DNA of 59,182 nucleotides from Bacteroides rodentium JCM 16496 (lineage in GTDB: Bacteria; Bacteroidota; Bacteroidia; Bacteroidales; Bacteroidaceae), in contig NZ_BAKJ01000030.1 in the NCBI RefSeq assembly GCF_000614125.1, forward strand, positions 1-59,182, in the 5' to 3' direction. The notes below the pieces were generated by a model. That model saw only the letters and a list, made by a program, of their open reading frames with translations, was not told where the DNA came from and made no database searches. The translations under genes were made by a program, and so were the position numbers. The stretch's first letter is position 1. Each line of letters begins with the position of its first letter. Shown here one piece after another: positions 37,057 to 48,152 of the stretch.

Positions 37057-38921
37057 TTAAAGCGGCTCTTCATGAGCAATGACTTTCATCTGGCAATTCT
37101 TGCAATCGAATGCCAGGCGGAAACGCTTGCCATCCGTCCCCACCAGATAATAGGGTTCCCGATAGGGAGAATGCCCTTTCTGATGTGTGGGACACCACCC
37201 CATACTGAAACGCAGGCAATGCTTGCAGAACATAAGCACAGCATCGGGCACCGCTTGCGCCTCGTAGGCAGGCGCTATGGACGACAGCCCATGCTCTTGA
37301 TAAAAACTCCGGGCAGCACTGTTCATCACATTACCCAGATAGGTCAGCGAAGTAGCAGGAAAAGCATGGCTGGTCGGTTTCCAGACAGCCAGCTCACGAC
37401 GATAAGTAACACGCCGAGCCGCAATCAGCTTATCTATCACCTGCCGGCGCCAGTCCGCCACCACAGAAGCAGGAAGGAACCAGTTCGCAGAAAGATTGAG
37501 CCTGATGCCCGATGCCTCTTCAGACAAATGTCCGGCTATCTCAAAAGGAGTATTCCCCAACTTGCCCAACTGATTACGCAGATTATCCGCCTGCGGTGTA
37601 CGTGCCAACTCTTTCGGATAAGGGAAAGAAAGCGTCACGCGGTTATCATCCTCGTCCGCAGCCGTCAGGCTAAACCCGAAAGAAGTATCTGACAACTCCC
37701 AACAAACACCGATTTTACGCTCGGAGGATTTGCGGGTAAGAATACGTTCAAACTCCTGGTCGAAGTTACGATAAAGCCGGGTACGAGGTTTGATACGGGG
37801 CACTTCCCCTGCCGGATAGAGCTTGTTACCATCCACCCGGTTGATGTGGAAACCCTGCAAACGTCCTTGCTCGTCCAGAAAGCAAACGCCGTCTCCGTTG
37901 TGGAAAGCTTCACGCCTGCCACCGTAACATATCCGCCGCGCTGTTCTTTTAGAGTCCCCATCTCCTCTCCCAAAGACTTGGGTGTATCGAATGAAGCGAT
38001 TTCCCCTCCCCTGCCTTGCAGGAAGTAATGCGTGAAACCACGGCTGAAACTCTTGTCAAGCTGCGGCTGGAAGTCGAAATGGCAAGTACCCGAAGAAGCA
38101 CGGGTATATTCCTTGCGACGGGCAAAAATGGTATCGAGTTTTTTGCGATAAGCCGCCGTCACATTCTTCACGTACGACACATCCTTCAAGCGGCCTTCTA
38201 TCTTCAGGGAAGTGGCTCCGGCGTCCAGCAGTTCTTCCAACACCTCGCTTTGGTTGAGGTCTTTCAAAGAAAGCAGATGCTTGTCGCGTACAATGGTCTT
38301 GCCATCGGCATCTACCAGGCTAAAAGGCAAGCGGCAGAATTGCGCACATTCCCCCCGGTTGGCACTCCGTCCGAAGCAAGCTTGGCTGACATAGCACTGT
38401 CCGCTATAACTGACACAAAGCGCTCCATGTACAAAAACCTCAAGCGGCACGTCGGGACACGCCTCATGGATACCGCGTATTTCCTGCAAAGAAAGTTCGC
38501 GTGCCAGCACCACCTGACGGAAACCGGCATCGGCAAGGAAACGTACTTTCTCCGGTGTGCGGTTATCCATCTGTGTACTGCCATGCAACGGGATGGGCGG
38601 CAAATTCAGCCGTGTAATCCCCATGTCCTGCACAATCAGCGCATCCACACCGATGCGGTACAGCTCCCAAATCATCCTCTCCGTCTCTTTCAGCTCTTCT
38701 TCTTTCAGAATGGTATTGACCGTCACATAGATACGGGCATTATACAGATGGGCATGCTCCACCAAAGCGGCAATATCCTCCAAAGAGTTGACAGCAGCAG
38801 CACGTGCACCGAACTTGGGTGCACCGATATATACTGCATCTGCCCCATGATTCACAGCTTCTATGCCACACTCCAAATTCTTGGCAGGAGCCAGCAGCTC
38901 TATTTTACGTTGCTTTATCAT
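37057..38921 (-). CDS. U32 family peptidase, frameshifted
   Basis: About 621 residues after restoring one T near 37904. The N-terminal U32 barrel begins MIKQRKIELLAPAKNLECGIEAVNHGADAVYIG and contains the family signature EVFVHGALCVSYSGQCY followed by conserved cysteines (SANRGECAQFCRLPF). The C-terminal domain carries four paired cysteines (CKHCLRFSMGWC, CKNCQMKV). U32 proteins such as RlhA/TrhP act in RNA hydroxylation rather than proteolysis, so the historic name may mislead. It lies 18 bp after metA, probably one transcript. Confidence 0.9.
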
Positions 38922-38939
38922 CGTTTAGTTACGAGTAAC

Positions 38940-39857
38940 TCATCCAATATCATTAATATTATACGGCGTCTCCTGATATACAAAATAATTCAGCCAATTG
39001 GAGAACAACAGATTGGCATGGGCACGCCAGCGCACCAGCACTCCTTTGTCCGGGTCATCGTCCACATAGTAGTTACGGGGTATCTCAATGGGCAGGCCCT
39101 TATTCAAGTCACGGCGATACTCTGTATCCAGCGTCAACGGAGAGTATTCCGAATGGCCGGTCACGAAGAACTCACGCCCTCCACGGGCCACCGCCATATA
39201 TACACCGGCATCCTCCGACTCGGAAAGCAGCGTCAATTCCGGAACCTTCTGTATATCTTCCCGGCGCACTTCCGTGTGGCGGCTATGCGGCACATAGAAC
39301 ATATCATCAAATCCACGGAAAATGGGATGCAACGGTTGCAAGGTACGATGTTCAAAGATACCGAACATCTTCTTATCCAGTGCATACTTCGGCACTCCAT
39401 AATGATGATAGAGCCCTGCCTGCGCCGCCCAGCAGATGTAGAGCGTAGAGGTGACATGCGTACGCGCCCAGTCGAAGATTTCAGTAATCTCATCCCAATA
39501 AGTCACCTCCTCAAAATCCATCTGCTCTACCGGAGCACCGGTGATAATCATGCCATCGTACTTTTCACCGCGCATCTTGTCGAAATCCGTATAAAATGTT
39601 TTCATGTGTTCTATCGGAGTGTTCTTGGAAGTATGGCTTTTTATCTTCATGAACGAGATTTCCACCTGAAGCGGAGTATTGGAAAGCAGACGCACCAGGT
39701 CCGTTTCCGTTGTAATCTTTAGCGGCATCAAGTTCAGAATCACGATACGCAGCGGACGGATATCCTGCTGGGTTGCCCGGGAATTGTCAATGACAAAAAT
39801 ATTCTCCTCTTTCAGCAACTCGATAGCGGGTAGTTTATCGGGTAAATTTAAAGGCAT
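38940..39857 (-). CDS. metA: Homoserine O-acyltransferase (MetA fold), predicted acetyl-CoA specific
   Basis: A 305-residue enzyme activating homoserine for methionine synthesis. The nucleophile Cys142 lies in [15 protein letters not shown], and the C-terminal [16 protein letters not shown] holds the catalytic His/Glu. Residue 111 is Glu ([12 protein letters not shown]). Published work on MetA enzymes links Glu at this position to acetyl-CoA and Gly to succinyl-CoA, so this one probably makes O-acetylhomoserine despite usual naming as a succinyltransferase. No SAM riboswitch is seen upstream. Confidence 0.95.
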   Translation of the reverse strand: MPLNLPDKLPAIELLKEENIFVIDNSRATQQDIRPLRIVILNLMPLKITTETDLVRLLSNTPLQVEISFMKIKSHTSKNTPIEHMKTFYTDFDKMRGEKYDGMIITGAPVEQMDFEEVTYWDEITEIFDWARTHVTSTLYICWAAQAGLYHHYGVPKYALDKKMFGIFEHRTLQPLHPIFRGFDDMFYVPHSRHTEVRREDIQKVPELTLLSESEDAGVYMAVARGGREFFVTGHSEYSPLTLDTEYRRDLNKGLPIEIPRNYYVDDDPDKGVLVRWRAHANLLFSNWLNYFVYQETPYNINDIG

Positions 39858-40201
39858 GAGTTTATATCTATGGTTTAACTTATTACTGTCTACGATTTTA
39901 GCGTGTAAAGTTAGGCAAAAAATCAGAGTGTGATAAATAAATTATAAAAGTTTTATTGATTTATCCCTCTTCATTTAACACGTTTAATTACATTTGCGCC
40001 CGAAACCTACTAAAAGTTATTAAAAAATAAGATTAAAAAGCACTGCGGCATCAGGCGTGATACCGATAATTAGCATTCAAAAGCGTAAAAGACTTTTCTA
40101 TACCGGCTATAGCTCTGCTAAATCCACATTTTTAAGACAAGGTTCATGGAGCATAACTGGGAAAGCGGAAAACTGCTAACCCCCAATAAAAAATAATACC
40201 A
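39858..40201. other. Gene-free region between metA and fimbrillin genes
   Basis: A 344-bp AT-rich divergent spacer. A plus-strand -7 box TACATTTG at 39989-39996 would give the fimbrillin gene a leader of about 200 nt. A weaker minus-strand TAACTTTA near 39904 could serve metA. No repeat array, riboswitch or open frame was recognised. Confidence 0.45.
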
Positions 40202-42129
40202 ATGAAAAAGAACACTTTTGCAAGAGGAGTTTTATCAGCCTCTCTATTCTGCTGTATCTTGTTAGGAGATACAGCCTGTGTCAACCAAATCGAGGAGGAT
40301 GCCGAGACCGAAGTCCAAGAGAGCGACATCCCCATCCTCTTCTCCATCAAAATGGAGAAAGCAACAACCAAAGCCACCAATACCGCATTTGAGAAAGGAG
40401 ACCAAATGGGGCTGTTTGCCACTACCGCCTCCAATTCTATCAAAGGGAAACGGTATATTGACAACCTGGCATTGGAATATGCTGAAAACTCCACACTTGT
40501 ACCCAAGAAAACCGTATTCTACCCTGAAGGGGATATAGCCCTGAACTTCATCAGCTACCACCCTTATCGGGCAGACGGAATAGCAACAGGAACATCCGTC
40601 ATCCCCGTGTCCGTACAGCCAGACCAAAGTGCTGCAAGGAACCGCTCACTAAGCGATTTCCTGGTTGCCAGAAACCAAGGGATTACCAGTAGCGAGAAAT
40701 CAGTTACACTGAAATATCAGCATAAGCTCTCCAAGTTGGCAGTCACCCTGACACCGGACCAAAAGACCCCGATAGACAAACTGAAGAAAGACAACCCGAG
40801 AATCATTGTAACCGGACTCAAAACATCTGCCGACTATGACTTGGAAGACGGCACATTCAGCAATCTTGGAGAGACAAAAGACATTATAGCTTCCGGAGAA
40901 TGGAACATCAAGGACAATAAGTTGACCGGAAAAGAGTTTATCATCATTCCTCAAACCATAAACGGTGAAGGGCAATCCTTCGTCATGGAATGGAACGGTC
41001 GTATATACAGTTGTGCAATACCCGATATGTCAATGAGCAGCAGCACACAGTGCCCTATTGACATATCAACCATGCAAAGCAACAGTAACACTCTAAACTG
41101 CCTTGCCGGCGAAATAAGCGATTGGAACAGTATAGACACTATCAGGACCGACAACCTGGAAGATTATAACGCCATACACATCTCAGCGCTGTCCTTTTCC
41201 CTCTCAAACGTTTATCGGATTTACCACGAAGGGATACCTGTTGCCGAAGTCTGCCGGGAATATCTCAAATCCGGTTCGCTCACTTCCAGAGCCATCACAG
41301 TTTACCCCATAGGCGAGAAAGAAAAAACAGACTTGAGAAACGGGATTATCCTACAACTTGCTGACAACAACGACTCCATTTGCGGTGGCAGTATAAGCTG
41401 GAATGCGGATGACTACGGATTTACCTTTACAGAAGGGAATGCCACCAACATAGACAAGTTCTACATCGACGATGCCCACCAACTCCAGTTGACAAAACCG
41501 GCGAACGCCATCAAAGTGAACATAGCCTGCCACACCTTGCTGGACATCAGGAAAGGAACCACTGCCGAATACCCTATCACGAAGATAGGTACACAATACT
41601 GGATGGGAAAAGAGTTGAGCGCCACAACCTATCGTGACGGGACGGCCTTAACCAAACAGACCGATTTAGGTAAAGACAAAGCCGGATATTACAAACCGGC
41701 CAAATACGACATTTATTTTTACAACGGAGAAGCCATACTGGAGGAGAATTAGCACCCGAAGGCTGGAAAATCCCATCGAATGCAGACTGGCAACAACTAA
41801 AAAGCTACATCGGAAACGACGCATCCCTGCTGAAAGCCGGAGAATGGCAAGCCATGGTATCGGGAGAGGTGCTTCCCATCAACAACAATACCCGGTTCAA
41901 CGCTTTCCCGGTAGGGATGTGGTTCAACAGCGAGCACAACAGCCCACATAAAATGACAGCTTTCTGGAGTTGGGACGACACCAACAATACCCTTTCGGAA
42001 AACACCATTTATTTTTTAGGCGAAAGCAACGAATTTGTTTACAGCAAAGCCCTTGTCGCTGACAGTAAATCGCCAACAGGGTACAAAGACTATTATAAAG
42101 CCCTTTCCATCCGCTGCATAAAAGAATAG
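40202..42129 (+). CDS. Fimbrillin-like lipoprotein with C-terminal Fib_succ_major-type domain, frameshifted
   Basis: About 642 residues after restoring one T near 41750. A lipoprotein signal ends at LLGDTAC. The first ~310 residues look like the Mfa1/FimA-type fimbrillin family: FEKGDQMGLFA, FYPEGDIALNFISYHPY, and LKYQHKLSKLAVTLTP are typical. The C-terminal ~190 residues match the Fibrobacter succinogenes major paralogous domain: IGTQYWMGKEL, YNGEAIL, LAPEGWKIPSNADW. The protein is probably surface-exposed. The lack of neighbouring pilus genes suggests a stand-alone adhesin rather than a pilus locus. Confidence 0.85.
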
Positions 42130-42162
42130 CCGGTAATTTCGGCATTTCTCATTTCTTTTTCG

Positions 42163-42170
42163 TATTTTTG
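42163..42170 (+). promoter_or_regulatory. Predicted -7 box of metF
   Basis: TATTTTTG matches TAnnTTTG. A start near 42177 would give a leader of about 45 nt to the chosen ATG at 42221. Confidence 0.5.
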
Positions 42171-42220
42171 TTCCCAATGTGCAAGATTTTTGCCAATCGG
42201 ACAAAGATAACGAAAGAGAA

Positions 42221-43173
42221 ATGAGAGTAATCGACCTGATAAACAGTAACGAAAAAACAGCTTTTTCCTTTGAAATATTGCCACCACTGAAAGGTACGGG
42301 CATCGAAAAGCTGTATCAGACCATAGATACGTTACGGGAATTCGACCCCAAATACATCAACATCACCACGCACCGCAGCGAGTACGTGTACAAAGACCTC
42401 GGCAACGGATTGTTCCAACGAAACCGCCTGCGCCGCCGCCCCGGCACCGTAGCCGTAGCTGCTGCCATCCAGAACAAGTACAACATCACCATGGTGCCGC
42501 ACATCCTTTGCAGCGGCTTCACCCGCGAAGAGACGGAGTACGTGCTGCTCGACCTGCAATTCCTCGGCATCACCGACCTGCTGGTGCTTCGCGGTGACAA
42601 GGCAAAGCACGAATCCTCGTTTATCCCCGTAGGCAACGGTTACCACCACGCCGTCGAACTGCAAGAGCAAATCAACAACTTCAATAAAGGCATTTTTGTG
42701 GACGGCTCCGAGATGAAAGTCACCAACACCCCCTTCTCGTACGGCGTAGCCTGCTATCCGGAGAAACACGAGGAAGCCCCCAACATGGATACAGACATCT
42801 ACTGGCTGAGGAAGAAGATGGAGATGGGTGCAGAGTATGCCGTGACCCAGCTCTTCTACGACAACCGGAAGTATTTCGACTTCGTGGAACGTGCCCGCCA
42901 AGCCGGTGTCACCATCCCGATTATCCCGGGCATCAAGCCCTTCAAGAAGCTGTCACAACTCAGCATGATACCCAAGACTTTCAAAGTCGACTTGCCCGAG
43001 GGACTGACCCAAGAAGTCTTGAAGTGCAACACCGACGCAGAAGCCCAGCAAGTAGGCATCGAATGGTGCGTGCAGCAATGCAAAGAGCTGATAGCCCACG
43101 CGTCCCCAGCCTGCACTTCTACTCGGTAGGAGCCACGGACAGTATCAAGGAAGTAGCCAAACAAATATACTGA
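42221..43173 (+). CDS. metF: Methylenetetrahydrofolate reductase, frameshifted near the end
   Basis: About 317 residues after restoring one G near 43100; the last residues then read VPSLHFYSVGATDSIKEVAKQIY, the normal family end. It reduces 5,10-methylene-THF to 5-methyl-THF for methionine synthesis. Motifs: KTAFSFEILPPLKG at the start, INITTHRSEYVY, LVLRGDKAKHE, VTQLFYDNRKYFDF. The start is set at MRVIDLINSN (42221), since the longer frame overlaps the promoter box. The spacer after it is built of CAATT and AACTCATAAC word repeats. Confidence 0.94.
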
Positions 43174-43252
43174 ACAATTGATAATTGACAGTTGACAATT
43201 AGTAGTATCACAAGCAATAACTCATAACTTATAACTCATAACCCATTACCCC

Positions 43253-44380
43253 GTGTTCAGTTTCAAGGACATAATAGGACAAGAGCCTGCCAAGCAAAGG
43301 CTGATACAAGAAGTGCAGGAAGGACGTATCCCCCACGCACAACTCTTCTGCGGCCCTGCCGGAGTAGGAAAACTCCCTTTGGCACTTGCCTATGCCCGCT
43401 ACATCTGCTGTCCCCACCGGACGGAAACCGATGCCTGCGGCACTTGCCCCTCCTGCGTGAAATGGAATAAGCTGGTGCACCCGGACGTACACTTCGTGTA
43501 CCCCATCGTCAAGAGCGCCAAGGGGAAAAAGGAAGTCTGCAACGACTATATCGCCAACTGGCGGCACCTGCTGCTGAACAGCCCCTACTTCGGACTGAAC
43601 CACTGGCTGAACGAGATGGATGCCGAAAACGGACAAGCCATCATTTATGCCAAAGAGAGCGACGAGATAACCCGCAAGCTCAGTCTGAAATCCAGCGAAG
43701 GAGGTTACAAAGTCACCATCGTATGGCTGCCCGAAAAGATGCACGAAGTCTGTGCCAACAAGCTGCTGAAGTTGCTGGAAGAGCCGCCCGAGAAAACGAT
43801 ATTCCTCCTCATCTCCGAAGCTCCGGAAATGATACTACCCACCATCCTTAGCCGCACGCAACGCTTCAACATCCCCAAGATTGAAGAAGCCGACATAGCC
43901 GAAGCCCTGCAGCAGAAGTACGGAGTGCAGCCCCGCGACAGCGAGACAATAGCCCACTTGGCAAACGGAGACTTCATCAAAGCATTGGAGACCATCCATC
44001 TGAACGAAGAGAACGAACTGTTCTTCAACCTCTTTGTCAGCCTGATGCGACTCTCCTACCAGCGCAAGATACGGGAAATGAAACAATGGAGCGAGCAGCT
44101 TGCCGCCATGGGACGCGAACGGCAGAAGAACTTCCTGGACTACTGCCAGCGCATGACCCGCGAGAACTTCATCTACAACCTGCACCGCAAGGAGATGAAC
44201 TACATGACGCTGCCCGAACAGAACTTCGCCACCCGCTTCGCCCCCTTTGTCAACGAACGTAACGTTGTGGGCATCATGGACGAACTGAGTGAAGCGCAGC
44301 GCCACATCGAGCAGAACGTAAACGCCCGCATGGTGTTCTTTGACTTCTCCCTCAAAATGATTGTTTTATTGAAACAATGA
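43253..44380 (+). CDS. holB: DNA polymerase III delta-prime subunit (HolB-like)
   Basis: A 375-residue clamp-loader subunit starting at GTG (43253). It has FKDIIGQEPAKQRLIQ at the start, a P-loop in which the usual GKT/GKS is GKLP (GPAGVGKLPLA), consistent with a subunit that does not bind ATP, and a zinc module (CGTCPSCVKW with an upstream CC). LLKLLEEPPEKTIFLLIS and LSRTQRFNIPK are also typical. It loads the sliding clamp with the other gamma-complex subunits. Confidence 0.93.
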   Translation: MFSFKDIIGQEPAKQRLIQEVQEGRIPHAQLFCGPAGVGKLPLALAYARYICCPHRTETDACGTCPSCVKWNKLVHPDVHFVYPIVKSAKGKKEVCNDYIANWRHLLLNSPYFGLNHWLNEMDAENGQAIIYAKESDEITRKLSLKSSEGGYKVTIVWLPEKMHEVCANKLLKLLEEPPEKTIFLLISEAPEMILPTILSRTQRFNIPKIEEADIAEALQQKYGVQPRDSETIAHLANGDFIKALETIHLNEENELFFNLFVSLMRLSYQRKIREMKQWSEQLAAMGRERQKNFLDYCQRMTRENFIYNLHRKEMNYMTLPEQNFATRFAPFVNERNVVGIMDELSEAQRHIEQNVNARMVFFDFSLKMIVLLKQ

Positions 44381-44450
44381 AAAGTGGCAAGATAATGAAA
44401 TGCAAAGTATCAAATCGTAAATAGTAAATAGTCAAATCGTAAATAAACAG

Positions 44451-45830
44451 ATGATGGAATTTAAACTACATAACGGAAGCGGAGGCCTGTGCTGCAAGAG
44501 TTGCGGCAGGCAGGACAAGCAACTGAACACCTACGACTGGCTGGCCGACATACCGGGCAATGCCGATGAGAGCGAGCTGGTGGAAGTTCAGTTCAAGAAC
44601 ACCCGCAAGGGATATTTCCGCAACAGCAACAAGATACCCCTGGAGAAAGGCGACATCGTAGCCGTAGAAGCCACCCCCGGACACGACATCGGCGTGGTGA
44701 CCCTGACCGGACGCCTCGTGCCGCTGCAAATGAAGAAAGCCAATATCAAGTCCGAGGCAGACATCAAGCGCATCTACCGCAAGGCGAAGCCCGTAGATAT
44801 GGAGAAGTACAACGAGGCAAAAGCCCGCGAGCACGCCACCATGATACGCTCGCGCCAGATTGCCCTGGACCTCAACCTCAACATGAAGATTGGCGACGTG
44901 GAATACCAGGGAGACGGCAACAAAGCCATCTTCTACTACATCGCCGACGAGCGGGTGGACTTCCGCCAGCTCATCAAGGTCCTTGCCGACGCTTTCCGCG
45001 TGCGCATCGAGATGAAACAGATTGGTGCCCGCCAGGAAGCCGGACGCATCGGCGGCATCGGTCCCTGCGGACGCGAACTGTGCTGCGCCACCTGGATGAC
45101 CTCCTTCGTGTCGGTATCTACCAGCGCTGCACGCTTCCAGGACATATCACTGAACCCGCAGAAGCTTGCCGGACAATGTGCCAAGCTGAAGTGCTGCCTC
45201 AACTACGAAGTAGACTGCTACGTGGAAGCACAGAAGCGCCTGCCCTCGCGCGAGATTACCCTGGAAACCAAAGACGGCGAGTTCTTCTTCTTCAAAGCCG
45301 ACATTCTGAGCAACCAGATCACCTACTCGAGCGACAAGAACATCCCTGCCAACCTGGTGACCATCAGCGGCAGACGCGCCTTCGAGATTATCGGTTTGAA
45401 CAAACGTGGCATCAAGCCCGACAGCCTGATAGAAGAAACCCATCGCTCCGAGCCCAAAAAGCCGGTGGACTTGCTGGAACAAGAGAGCCTCACACGCTTT
45501 GACCGCAGCCGGAAAGGCAAGAGTGGCGGTGACGGCAACGGTGGCGAGAACAGCAACAACAGCCGTAACAAGAGAAAGAAAAAGAGTGGAAACGGTCGTC
45601 CGCAAGGAGGTGAGCAGCAAGGTGCTCCCCAATCCAACAACCAGAGAGAACAATCCAGGCAAGACCGGCAACCGAGACCAAAACAAGACCGGCAAGCACC
45701 CAAACAAGGTGAACAGCCACAAGGCGAACGTCAACAACGGAACAATAACAACCGTCGTCCGCCCCGTAACAATAAGCCCAAACCTCAAGGTGAAAGACCT
45801 GCCCAAAATGACAAACCGGCCCAAGAATAG
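44451..45830 (+). CDS. ricT: RicT/PSP1 family protein with long basic tail
   Basis: A 459-residue protein. The PSP1 C-terminal-type domain covers about residues 20-300, with conserved cysteine motifs GPCGRELCCATW and CAKLKCCLNYE. In Bacillus the RicT (YaaT) family forms a complex with RicA and RicF that influences RNA processing; the role in Bacteroides is unclear. The last ~110 residues are a low-complexity Gln/Asn/Arg/Lys/Pro tail that could bind RNA. The 3' end overlaps gldH by 23 bp. The spacer before it carries TAAATAGTAAATCG word repeats. Confidence 0.9.
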   Translation: MMEFKLHNGSGGLCCKSCGRQDKQLNTYDWLADIPGNADESELVEVQFKNTRKGYFRNSNKIPLEKGDIVAVEATPGHDIGVVTLTGRLVPLQMKKANIKSEADIKRIYRKAKPVDMEKYNEAKAREHATMIRSRQIALDLNLNMKIGDVEYQGDGNKAIFYYIADERVDFRQLIKVLADAFRVRIEMKQIGARQEAGRIGGIGPCGRELCCATWMTSFVSVSTSAARFQDISLNPQKLAGQCAKLKCCLNYEVDCYVEAQKRLPSREITLETKDGEFFFFKADILSNQITYSSDKNIPANLVTISGRRAFEIIGLNKRGIKPDSLIEETHRSEPKKPVDLLEQESLTRFDRSRKGKSGGDGNGGENSNNSRNKRKKKSGNGRPQGGEQQGAPQSNNQREQSRQDRQPRPKQDRQAPKQGEQPQGERQQRNNNNRRPPRNNKPKPQGERPAQNDKPAQE

Positions 45831-46293
45831 GAATCTCTGCCTGAAAGGTATCATACTACTGTTTGTCGCAAGCCTGCTGAGCGCTTGCGACAAACAGACT
45901 GTATACCATTCCTTCCAATCCCTTCCCACCGAAGGCTGGCTGCGCGAAGACACGCTCTCTTTCGACGTGAAGGTCACCGACTCACTGACTTACTACAAAC
46001 TGTCTCTGGAAGTTCGTAACCGAAGCAACTACCCCTATCAGAATCTACCTCTATCCATCTGCTACACCACCGCAGATTCCATCCCGTCACCCGCAGACAC
46101 CATACAGCTAATCCTGGCGGACAAAGAAGGAATCTGGAAAGGTGACGGCTGGGGAGGTCTCTATCAGACTGCCGTCTCCGCAGGAAGTGTCCGAATCGGC
46201 AAACCCGGCACCTACCTCTTTAAAGTGGCCTATACGCTACCGGACGAAAGGCTGCAAGGAATCAACGACATCGGCATCAAACTGAAGAAATAG
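45808..46293 (+). CDS. gldH: Gliding-motility lipoprotein GldH
   Basis: A 161-residue lipoprotein with a signal ending in SLLSAC followed by DKQTVYHSFQSLPTEGWLREDTL-type GldH features. It is conserved in Bacteroidetes, including non-gliding gut species, beside ricT, where its function is not known. The start at 45808 is chosen because it begins the lipoprotein signal; the longer upstream frame lies in the ricT tail. A periodic repeat array follows. Confidence 0.88.
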   Translation: MTNRPKNRNLCLKGIILLFVASLLSACDKQTVYHSFQSLPTEGWLREDTLSFDVKVTDSLTYYKLSLEVRNRSNYPYQNLPLSICYTTADSIPSPADTIQLILADKEGIWKGDGWGGLYQTAVSAGSVRIGKPGTYLFKVAYTLPDERLQGINDIGIKLKK

Positions 46294-46394
46294 GAACTCC
46301 CTATTGTTCTTTATCACCTTCTTCCAACAACCATCTCAGTCTCCACTCACGTCTCCTTGAAGCGGAAACGGACACGGGGTATCATAACTTGCCC

Positions 46395-46549
46395 TCTTAC
46401 CTCATAGCGTTACGTCTTTTACACCAGGATGTAACGACCGTTACACCAGCATGTAAAGGGCGTTACCATATAGTGTAAAGGACGTTACAATACAGCGTAA
46501 AGGACGTTACAATGCGGTGTAACGGCCTTTACATTACGATGTAAACAAT
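46395..46549. repeat. 22-bp periodic repeat array 3
   Basis: Seven units, six of 22 bp and one of 23 bp, each with a TTAC...GTAA dyad: the type unit is GTTACAATACAGCGTAAAG plus a GAC linker. It fills the gap between the convergent gldH and rodA. The sequence differs from arrays 1 and 2, but period, size and position are alike. The rest of the 318-bp gap holds nothing recognisable. Confidence 0.85.
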
Positions 46550-46611
46550 GTGTAAATACAATATAATGATAATCAAGCTTATTCGCATGCCCCACAAGGA
46601 AACGGTCACAA

Positions 46612-48068
46612 CTAAATTCGGCGATTACGTCCCGCATCAATCCGCAGGAAGATAAACAGCAGGATTGTGAATCCCCAGAGCGAGGAACCTCCGTAACTGA
46701 AGAAAGGCAACGGGATACCGATAACGGGGGTCAGTCCCAGCACCATACCTATATTGATGAATAGATGGAACAAGAATATACTAAGCACAGAGTAACCATA
46801 CACCCGGCCAAAGGGGGATTGCTGCCGCTCGGCCACGGCAATCAGCCGTAAAATAAGAATAAGGAACAGTAACAGTACAGCCGTAGACCCTACGAATCCT
46901 TCCTCCTCGCCCACGGTGCAAAAAATGAAGTCCGTATCCTGCTCCGGCACATACTTCAGCTTTGTCTGCGTACCGTTCAGGAAACCTTTGCCGGTCAGCC
47001 CCCCGGAACCGATGGCTATCTTCGACTGGTTCACGTTATAGCCGGCACCGGCAAGGTCCTCCTCCATACCGAGCACCACCTTGATACGTATCTGCTGATG
47101 GGGTTCCAGCACTTTATTGAAGAAGTAGTCGCTGGAGTAGAGGAAACCTATCGAGCCCAAAGCAAACAGCCCAATCAGAAAATAAGATAAATGCGCTCGC
47201 TTAAAGAAAGAAAGACAAGATACCCGACAACAAGTGCACAAAGCCCCCACTGCACCCACACCAAGTTGAAGGGTATCACGTATTCCGAAATCAGATAAGC
47301 CACGAGCAGCACTCCCAGCGAACCGCCGATAATATTCCGCGTGGGCTCCCAGCGCTTTTTATAAACCCACACCATGCCTCCGGCAAAAAGCAGTACCATC
47401 AGCAACACGGCAAATTCTCCGATAGGCGTCGGCGTATCGGCAATCATCACCGCATCAAAACGGATGCCCACCACAAAGTAGACCACTGCACATATACCCG
47501 AGAACAGTACCACGCCCGGCATTCCCTCCCGATAAAGCATCAGGAAAAATGCAGAGTACACCAATGCCGAACCCGTCTCCCGCTGCAGGATAATCAGCAA
47601 CATGGGGAAGAGAATCAGGAAAGCCAGCATAAGGGAGCTTTTCCAGTTCTTCATCGTAAACGAGTAGGCGCTCATATACTTGGCAAGCGCCAGCGCCGTG
47701 GCAAACTTGGCAAACTCCGCCGGCTGCAAACTGACCGGCCCCAGGATGAGCCACGACCGCGACCCTTTCGTGTCGGGCGCAATGAATATCGTGACAATCA
47801 GCAGCAGCATCAGCCCTATATATATAAGGTAGGAGAACATGTCATAGAGGGAATCGTCCAGCATCAGCAGCACAAACCCCAGCCCGAAGGAACATATAAT
47901 CCAGACAAACTGCTTGCCGGCACGCGTAGAGAAGTCCAGAAAGTCACGGTCACCATAATCATAACTCGCCCCACAGACACTGAACCAGCCGAATACAATC
48001 AGCAGCAGGTAAACGACAATCGTCACCCAGTCCAATGATTTCCATATGCTATCTCTCCTTGTCACCAA
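46612..48068 (-). CDS. rodA: Rod-shape protein RodA, frameshifted
   Basis: About 485 residues of the FtsW/RodA/SpoVE family, a peptidoglycan glycosyltransferase working with PBP2 in side-wall synthesis. About ten membrane helices are seen. Conserved parts include SWLILGPVSLQPAEFAK, LILQRETGSALVY, VGEEEGFVGS, and GSGGLTGKGFLNGTQTKL. The frame breaks at a (CTTT)3 tract (47203-47214 on the plus strand): either one T or one 4-bp unit is missing. It is the last gene of the shape operon, just after mrdA. Confidence 0.94.
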
Positions 48069-48152
48069 TTTATTTACGATTTTACGATTTACTATTTACT
48101 ATTGAAGTCATTCACCGTTCATCCCTAATCCTCAATCCCTAATCCTCAATCC

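Noticed and set aside
46395..46549. Possible CRISPR array
   Set aside because: 22-bp units directly abut with no spacers; no cas genes nearby.
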